From positions 20,707-84,706 of the forward strand of contig CALRJS020000014.1 of NCBI GenBank assembly GCA_943367595.1: 64,000 nucleotides of DNA, read 5' to 3'. The notes under the pieces are model-generated. The model saw only the letters and a list, made by a program, of their open reading frames with translations. It had not been told where the DNA came from and made no database searches. Numbering within the stretch: position 1 is the first letter of the stretch; the number at the start of each line of letters is the position of its first letter. Below, in pieces: positions 58,958 through 64,000 of this stretch. The DNA is from MW101C3 sp943367595 (lineage in GTDB: Bacteria > Cyanobacteriota > Cyanobacteriia > PCC-6307 > Cyanobiaceae). The translations under genes and the position numbers were made by a program.

Positions 58958-60408
58958 GGCTCAGGGGAAAAGTCGCGCAGCAGCACAGGTTGCCGTGCGG
59001 GAAAGATTAAGGTGAAGGTCGTGCCCTGCTTTGGCTGGCTGAGGAGTTCAATCCGGCCATGATGGGCATTCACGATAGCCCTGACGATCGACAGACCAAG
59101 CCCGGAGTGATGCTCAGCTTGGACGCGGCTTCTTCCCTTGAAGAATCGTTTGAAGACATGCGGCTGCATACGCTCAGGGATTCCCTCACCGCTGTCTGTG
59201 ACCCAGAAGCGGATGGAGCCATCGGCAGCGAGGGAAGAACCCAGCTCAATGCGATCAGATGCGCTGGTGTGCTGGGTGGCATTGAGTGCAAGGTTCATCA
59301 GGCATTGGGTGAGCCGTTGCTGATCGGCTTCCATCGTGGCCTGGGCCGTGCAAGCCAACGTCCAGCGGCGCGGGGCGAGACTCCTGGCCTTCTGGTAGAT
59401 GTCCTGGGTGAAGCGGTGGACATCAAGGTCACTGAGCATCAGGAATTCGGGGCGCTGCGACTGGGCCAGAAGCGAGAGCTCTGCAACAAGCCTGGCAATC
59501 CGGTCGACTTCATCAAGCACGAGGCGCACCGTTTCACGGCGAGCCTCTTCATCATCGTCTTGAAGGAGCAGCTCGACATTGCCTCGAATCACCGTGATTG
59601 GTGTGCGCAATTCATGGCCTGCATCCTGGATGAATTCCTTCTGGGAAATGATCAGGGCTTCCAGGCGGTCCATCATGGCATTGAAGCTGAGGGTGATGTC
59701 CCCCAGTTCGCCTCTGCCGGTAATCGGCAATCGCTGCTTGAGATTCGTGGCCGTGATCGAACGCGTGGTGCTGGCCAGCAGCTGGAGCGGTGCCAGCACC
59801 GCCTTGGAAAGAATCCAGAGGAAAAACAGCAACGTGATCAGAATTCCGACAACAATCTGAAGCAAGATGGAAGTGAAGTCGCGAACCTCTGCAAGCTCGC
59901 CTGCGGTGGTAAGTGCCGCCACGAACACAGCCTGCACCCTGCCATCCACTTCAACTGGCAGAGCCGAATACAGGATCGTTCCCACCTCAGGGTCGGCTTC
60001 ATCCACCTTGCCTGAGGCAACTCTGGTGGTGGCTTCCCACTTACGCATCAAGACAGATCCCGGCCGCATGGATGGAGGCAGCGCTACTGGGCTGGAGCGC
60101 TGAAACTCACCATTGACAATCATGATGAAAAAGGTGTCGTCTTCAGGCAGGTTTTTCGTCAGAAAGCTCTTCATCTGCTCGGCCAGCTCCGGGTTGGAAG
60201 GAGTTGCTTCAGCTGCGAGCACTGGCTGGATGTAGTTATCAAAGTCTTGAATGCTCTTGCCCAGGCTGGTTTGCTCACGCTTATGCAGCTCAAGCAGCAG
60301 CAAATGCTTGCTGATCGGCACCGTGAGGCCGATCAGCACAGAGAGCATCACGGCGTAAAACACCAGCAGCCGCGTGCGAACCTCGCCAAAGAAACCCGCT
60401 TGCGGCAT
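58942..60408 (-). CDS. membrane sensor histidine kinase
   Basis: A 488-residue kinase. The first membrane helix is LLVFYAVMLSVLIGLTVPI, then an about 150-residue periplasmic sensor, a second helix (LLQIVVGILITLLFFLWIL) and HAMP (LAPLQLLASTTRSITATNLK). The phosphorylated His is in FIQDAGHELRTPITV (H265). The N box is NLALNATQHT, and the G boxes are TDSGEGIPERM and HSGLGLSIVR. The start ATG 60408 gives MPQAGFFGEVRTR; a further 17 codons upstream are possible. The last bases overlap the response regulator gene. Confidence 0.93.
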   Translation of the reverse strand: MPQAGFFGEVRTRLLVFYAVMLSVLIGLTVPISKHLLLLELHKREQTSLGKSIQDFDNYIQPVLAAEATPSNPELAEQMKSFLTKNLPEDDTFFIMIVNGEFQRSSPVALPPSMRPGSVLMRKWEATTRVASGKVDEADPEVGTILYSALPVEVDGRVQAVFVAALTTAGELAEVRDFTSILLQIVVGILITLLFFLWILSKAVLAPLQLLASTTRSITATNLKQRLPITGRGELGDITLSFNAMMDRLEALIISQKEFIQDAGHELRTPITVIRGNVELLLQDDDEEARRETVRLVLDEVDRIARLVAELSLLAQSQRPEFLMLSDLDVHRFTQDIYQKARSLAPRRWTLACTAQATMEADQQRLTQCLMNLALNATQHTSASDRIELGSSLAADGSIRFWVTDSGEGIPERMQPHVFKRFFKGRSRVQAEHHSGLGLSIVRAIVNAHHGRIELLSQPKQGTTFTLIFPARQPVLLRDFSPEPWPAS

Positions 60409-60491
60409 CGAAGCTTCCAACCTGACTGAAATAGAGCCTTGAATGTAAGGCAGCACCACTGCTGGAAGCGATGGCTAAGGATCGGCACGGA

Positions 60492-60587
60492 GTGATGCAA
60501 AGCCACCAGCAGGGGATGGTACAGAGCCTTCGTATGTGATGGTGCAAAGCCACCAGCGGGTGATGGTGCAGTGCAGAGCCTTCAGCC
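60492..60587. repeat. duplicated 44-50 bp unit upstream of the histidine kinase
   Basis: Two diverged copies at about 60492-60534 and 60536-60587 both read GTGATG..GCAAAGCCACCAGC and then GATGGT(A/G)CA..GAGCCTTC. Each copy itself contains two related half-units. It lies between the terminator of the RTX gene and the kinase start, so it may overlap the kinase promoter. Confidence 0.7.
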
Positions 60588-60621
60588 CGCTCCTTGGTGC
60601 AGCAGAGTCAGCAGGGACAGC

Positions 60622-60655
60622 AAGAAAAACCCGTCAGGCTGTTGGCCTGACGGGT
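60622..60655 (-). terminator. intrinsic terminator of the RTX gene
   Basis: Perfect 11-bp stem ACCCGTCAGGC (60629-60639) and GCCTGACGGGT (60645-60655) with a 5-base loop. On the minus strand it is followed by TTTTTCTT (complement of 60621-60628). It lies 21 bases past the RTX gene stop. Confidence 0.92.
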
Positions 60656-60675
60656 GGGTATCGCAAGTGGTGCGA

Positions 60676-61677
60676 TCAGAGGAAATCGAAAGTGGGCACG
60701 TAATCGAACTTGAAGTCGTTACCCGGATCAAAGCCACCGAAGTAACCCTGCAGCAGCAGGCTTCCAGAAGAGCCCGCAAACGAGAGCAGGGTTCCCTGGG
60801 CAGTGGTGCTGATGTTGATCGACGCTTCGGAAAGGCCGAGTGAGGCGGCGAAGTGGATCTGGTCGCCCTGAACCCGGCTGAAATCGACCACCGTATCGCC
60901 AGCGCCGAAGATGAACACATCACCCCCTGCACCACCCGTGAGCCGGTCGCTCTGGAGGCCGCCGTCGATCAGATCGTCACCGGCACCACCAAACAGCTGG
61001 TCGGCCCCGCCGCCGCCCCAGAGCAGATCATTGCCGGCATCGCCGTTGAGGCGATCGGCACCGGCACCACCATCGATGATGTCGTTGCCAGTACCACCAA
61101 ACACCGTGTCGTTTCCGCCGAGGGAACGGATCGCATCATTGCCATCCAGGCCGTTCATGATGTTGGCAACGGCAGTGCCGGTGAGCACGTCGTCCCCGGC
61201 TGTGCCGGTCAGTTGCGGCAGTGGCGGTGTGACCGAACCGGTGGTAGGGAGATAACCACCGGTGTTGGTGAAGGGGACGAGGCTGGCTGCCGTGAGTGGC
61301 AGATCCGCCACCAGGATCTTCTCCAGCTGCAGGCCGGCATAGGCGCCGCCCACACCGACGGCAGGTGATTCGGAAATGTAGAAGAAGTCGGCGCCGTTCT
61401 TCGATTGATCCGGATCCACGTCCAGAGCATTGGCACTGGACACACCAAAGGTGGTGACCTGTCCAGCGGCGGTGGTGACGGTGAGACCGATGACGGCGCC
61501 AGCGCCACCGATCAGAGCGCCGGTCAGGGGGCTGAAGCTGGCGGGAGCAAAGGTGATCCGCACCGTATCCGTGGCCTGGAACCAGACCCGGCCCACTTCC
61601 ACGCTGGTGGTGGTGGCATTGGGATCAAACTGCAGCGCTTCGCCTAGGCGATTACCAGCGACGGTAAGAGTTGTCAT
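60676..61677 (-). CDS. RTX-type calcium-binding repeat protein
   Basis: A 333-residue protein. The N-terminal 150 residues form a beta-rich domain with ADTVRITFAPASFSPLTGAL-like sequence (QATDTVRITFAPASFSPLTG). From about 158 to 260 there are nonapeptide RTX repeats (GLDGNDAIRSLGGNDTVFGG, GTGNDIIDGGAGADRLNGDA, GGGGADQLFGGAGDDLIDGG), typical of secreted calcium-binding proteins. No signal peptide is seen, consistent with type I secretion by a C-terminal signal (DFKFDYVPTFDFL). Start ATG 61677; an in-frame GTG at 61707, with AGGAG 14 bases upstream, is a real alternative. A good terminator follows. Confidence 0.88.
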   Translation of the reverse strand: MTTLTVAGNRLGEALQFDPNATTTSVEVGRVWFQATDTVRITFAPASFSPLTGALIGGAGAVIGLTVTTAAGQVTTFGVSSANALDVDPDQSKNGADFFYISESPAVGVGGAYAGLQLEKILVADLPLTAASLVPFTNTGGYLPTTGSVTPPLPQLTGTAGDDVLTGTAVANIMNGLDGNDAIRSLGGNDTVFGGTGNDIIDGGAGADRLNGDAGNDLLWGGGGADQLFGGAGDDLIDGGLQSDRLTGGAGGDVFIFGAGDTVVDFSRVQGDQIHFAASLGLSEASINISTTAQGTLLSFAGSSGSLLLQGYFGGFDPGNDFKFDYVPTFDFL

Positions 61678-61907
61678 GTCGAGTTGTCTTGAACGAGGAA
61701 GACTCACCAAAGGTATTAGTTCTCCTGGCACACGGTGGGAGCATGAGAGTTTTCTCATGTCGCCTTCATCGTTATGACAATGTCTGTCTGAACAGGAAGA
61801 AGTGCAACTGAATTCTTACATACAGGCCCTTGAAGACGCCTGATTCTCCCTCCCGAAGGGCTCAGGTTAAGGGCGCAGGAATGGCGAACGAACGCGCTGC
61901 GAGCCCT

Positions 61908-63875
61908 TCAAAATGCAGAGGCATACAAGGCCGCCACCTCCTCAGCCCTTCCGCGGTGATCCCGCCGCAGCACCTCCGGGCCGTCGATGATCACGCCGTT
62001 GCCGAAACCAAACAGCCAGCGGCGCAGATCGATGTCGCCTGCCAGGGTCCAAGGCGGGAGGTCGATCTCGATCGGATAGGGGTGGCTGCCATCGCCCGGC
62101 TCAAGCACGTGGGGGGCATCGGGATGGCGCCACCAGTCGTCATCCGGCAGTGGATTTGACAGACGGATGCATTCCAACGGAAAACGCTGCTGGCCCTCAC
62201 GCAGGAAAGCAAACACATAGCGGGTGCAACGGAAACGCAGGGTCTGCAGGCTGCGCTGGCGGACAGCGGCATCGCTGCCGCCGATGGCCAGCTGGGCGTC
62301 AAGGTCGTCACCGCAGTAGATGCCCCCGGTGTGACGCAGCAGGCGGTCGAGACGTTCCAGGCTGCGCTGGCGCTGGGCCGGTGCCTGGCGAAAACCGCGG
62401 TGCACCTCCTTCAGCAGCAACCGGTCCACGCGTTCGGTGCGGATCAGGCCTTCGGCCCGTCCGGCGGATTCCAGTTCATAGGCCAGGTACCAGCCGATGT
62501 TGTGGAACACCAGCTGAAGAGGCCACAGGCGTTGGTCCCCTGGCTCCGTGCTGGTGGTGAAGCGGGCGGCCGAGGCCATGCGAGCCAGCACCACCCGGCT
62601 GCCCTGCAGGATGGCCGCCTCCAACCGTTGGGCCTGATCGCGGCAGGCCAGGGAATCGGAGCGCACCAAGGCTGGGTCAATGATCGAGCGATTGGCAATG
62701 CGGCGCACACTGAACGAAGCATCCAGCTCCAATCCCCCCTGCAAGAGGCGGCGTTCAAGGTCAGCGAGCAGCTGCTGGTGCACCGGGTCACCGAGCTGCA
62801 TGGCCGTACTGCGCAGCAGAGTCACGGCATCACGCAGCTGGGAGGCCGACAGCAACGCCGTGCCCAGCGCATAGCCATGGCGCACGTTGTCCCCTGGAGG
62901 CCGAAAGCCGTAGGGGGTCAGCACCTTCTGGATGTCGCGCCGCAGGGTGTCACCACTGCGAAGGGTGTAAGTGGAGGCATCAAGTTCATGCAGGCGCTTG
63001 AGAAGATGGCGCTGGACCGGACCATCGCCGCCCTTGTCAAAGGGTTGCTGCAGCACATGGCGGATCAGGCTGAGCACACGCACGAACACCTTGGCGTCAG
63101 CCTCCTGAGGCCAGCCGCCCTGGTTGGCTTCGACGCGGCCATCGGGCGGTGGGGCAGAGATCGGTGCCTCGGCGGGCAGCACTGAAAAGAACCCCTGCTG
63201 CTCCAGCCAGGCCAGATCGGCCCTGATCGCGGCGGCATCGCCGTAGCAGTTGCCGTGCAAGGCGGTGAGATAGGCCGCTACTCGTTCTGCAAAATCACCA
63301 TTGGGGAGAGGATTACAGATCTGCTGCAGAGCGGCTGTGGTGGGAGCATCTGCGGCATGAAGATCGGGAAAACGCATCAGGAGCTGCAGCAGGTGCAGCA
63401 ACCGCTCGTAATCGAGCAAGCGGGAATAGCCGTGGAGCTGGTAGCCCTGCTCGCGATTGCGCGAGGCAACGATGCGTCTGTCAAGGCGGCCCAGTTCCTT
63501 CTCCACTGCGGCCTGTAGGTCCGTGTGCGCTGAAGGGTCAAGGTCCACAAGCACCGCAAGGCCATCTGCTCGGCTGGGCCGAAAGATCACATCCGCCAGT
63601 GATGCGGCAAAGGCATGGATCACGGCATCGGGCACGCTGCGCTCTCGCTGGCGGTTCCACTGCTTGCAGGTTTCCAGCGGGGTGGTGAGCTGCCACCCGA
63701 TCCACTGCACCGAAAGGGGCAGCTCCAGCCGCTGGGTGATCGCCAGGCGCCAAGGACGCTTGGCATGGGTCGCGTCAACGATGACGCCAACACCACGGGC
63801 GATTGCAGCAGCGATCCGCTCATGCAGCCGACGCTCAATCGCCGGCCAGAACAGGGCCGACTGAAAGTCAGGCAC
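61908..63875 (-). CDS. P-loop-kinase-like/WYL-domain protein
   Basis: A 655-residue protein. Residues 1-120 resemble the later part of a zeta-like or AAA_33 kinase: GVIVDATHAKRPWRLAI and CKQWNRQRERSVPDAVI. The middle is helical. About residues 310-560 carry a WYL-type region, with FHNIGWYLAYELES and RTERVDRLLL. WYL domains bind small ligands or nucleic acids and often regulate defence genes. The Walker A loop is not in this frame; the frame stays open upstream of GTG 63875 to the window edge and reads GLAESWGKG (63953-63927), a poor P-loop. The start is thus uncertain. Confidence 0.78.
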   Translation of the reverse strand: MPDFQSALFWPAIERRLHERIAAAIARGVGVIVDATHAKRPWRLAITQRLELPLSVQWIGWQLTTPLETCKQWNRQRERSVPDAVIHAFAASLADVIFRPSRADGLAVLVDLDPSAHTDLQAAVEKELGRLDRRIVASRNREQGYQLHGYSRLLDYERLLHLLQLLMRFPDLHAADAPTTAALQQICNPLPNGDFAERVAAYLTALHGNCYGDAAAIRADLAWLEQQGFFSVLPAEAPISAPPPDGRVEANQGGWPQEADAKVFVRVLSLIRHVLQQPFDKGGDGPVQRHLLKRLHELDASTYTLRSGDTLRRDIQKVLTPYGFRPPGDNVRHGYALGTALLSASQLRDAVTLLRSTAMQLGDPVHQQLLADLERRLLQGGLELDASFSVRRIANRSIIDPALVRSDSLACRDQAQRLEAAILQGSRVVLARMASAARFTTSTEPGDQRLWPLQLVFHNIGWYLAYELESAGRAEGLIRTERVDRLLLKEVHRGFRQAPAQRQRSLERLDRLLRHTGGIYCGDDLDAQLAIGGSDAAVRQRSLQTLRFRCTRYVFAFLREGQQRFPLECIRLSNPLPDDDWWRHPDAPHVLEPGDGSHPYPIEIDLPPWTLAGDIDLRRWLFGFGNGVIIDGPEVLRRDHRGRAEEVAALYASAF

Positions 63876-64000
63876 AAGGCGGCTGGTGCAGCCATGCTGG
63901 TGCCGGTTTTGTCGGGACTGCTCTCGTCCCTTGCCCCAGCTTTCTGCCAGCCCCGATCTGATCTCCTTCCTGCAGGCCCTGCCGGAGAGACGTAAGCGCC
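63876..64000. other. right edge, undecided
   Basis: Either the 5' part of the WYL gene (minus frame open to the edge) or a divergent promoter followed by the start of a plus-strand gene from TTG 63930 (reading MPQLSASPDLISFLQALPE). The sequence available cannot decide. Confidence 0.35.

Overview
The window is a dense, high-GC stretch (very GC-rich third codon positions) of a picocyanobacterium. Photosynthesis genes (psb30, acsF, prk, a Ycf20 gene, a Ycf55 gene, a photosystem I accumulation factor) make it cyanobacterial. The run proB-lpxD-leuB-prk ... accD ... cbbA and the short proteobacterial-type (class I) phosphoribulokinase point to the Synechococcus/Cyanobium/Prochlorococcus lineage; the base composition suggests a Cyanobium-like freshwater or brackish member. 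That placement is inference from gene content and recalled synteny, not from a marker search. No rRNA, tRNA, insertion sequence, prophage or CRISPR array was found.

Layout. 0.2-6.3 kb: a family 2 glycosyltransferase, a PdeM-like phosphoesterase, a CBS protein, a CDP-alcohol phosphatidyltransferase, a CSP41-like atypical SDR protein, hisA and a Fur-family regulator. 6.3-8.0 kb: a gene-poor, relatively AT-rich, repeat-rich island. 8.0-16.4 kb: Ycf55, a PSI accumulation factor, fumC, PIN-PhoH, then a FIST / PAS-GGDEF-EAL signalling pair. 17.0-30.6 kb: a long same-strand housekeeping block (CofE-like ligase, GNAT protein, ruvX, DUF3727, YqeG phosphatase, proB, lpxD, leuB, prk, pilD, accD, an oxidoreductase, cbbA) ending in a strong UUCG terminator. 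31.1-41.9 kb: UPF0182, thrC with a MoaD/ThiS-like protein, a bicupin, an unusual FtsH, rpmF, and a glycerate kinase / Ycf20 / CbbY-like operon that fits photorespiratory and Calvin-cycle upkeep. 41.9-51.4 kb: recJ, psb30, a YkgJ protein, two half-size GDT1/UPF0016 transporters, an RNB-fold protein lacking the RNase II/R catalytic residues, ubiX, DUF2996 and acsF. 51.6-64 kb: tldD/tldE, fmt, an SPFH/virion-core-like protein, a DEAD-box helicase, a histidine kinase / response regulator pair, an RTX-repeat protein and a WYL protein.

Most striking at window scale: most of the long non-coding gaps hold their own degenerate short tandem array (periods 9, 14, 15, 17, 26, 28, about 29 bp). Each locus has a different sequence, and similar low-complexity expansions occur inside coding regions (glycosyltransferase, FtsH N-terminus, glycerate kinase). 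The second standout is the RNB protein at 45.7-48.0 kb, which keeps its RNA-binding domains but has lost both the metal-binding Asp cluster and the catalytic Arg motif.
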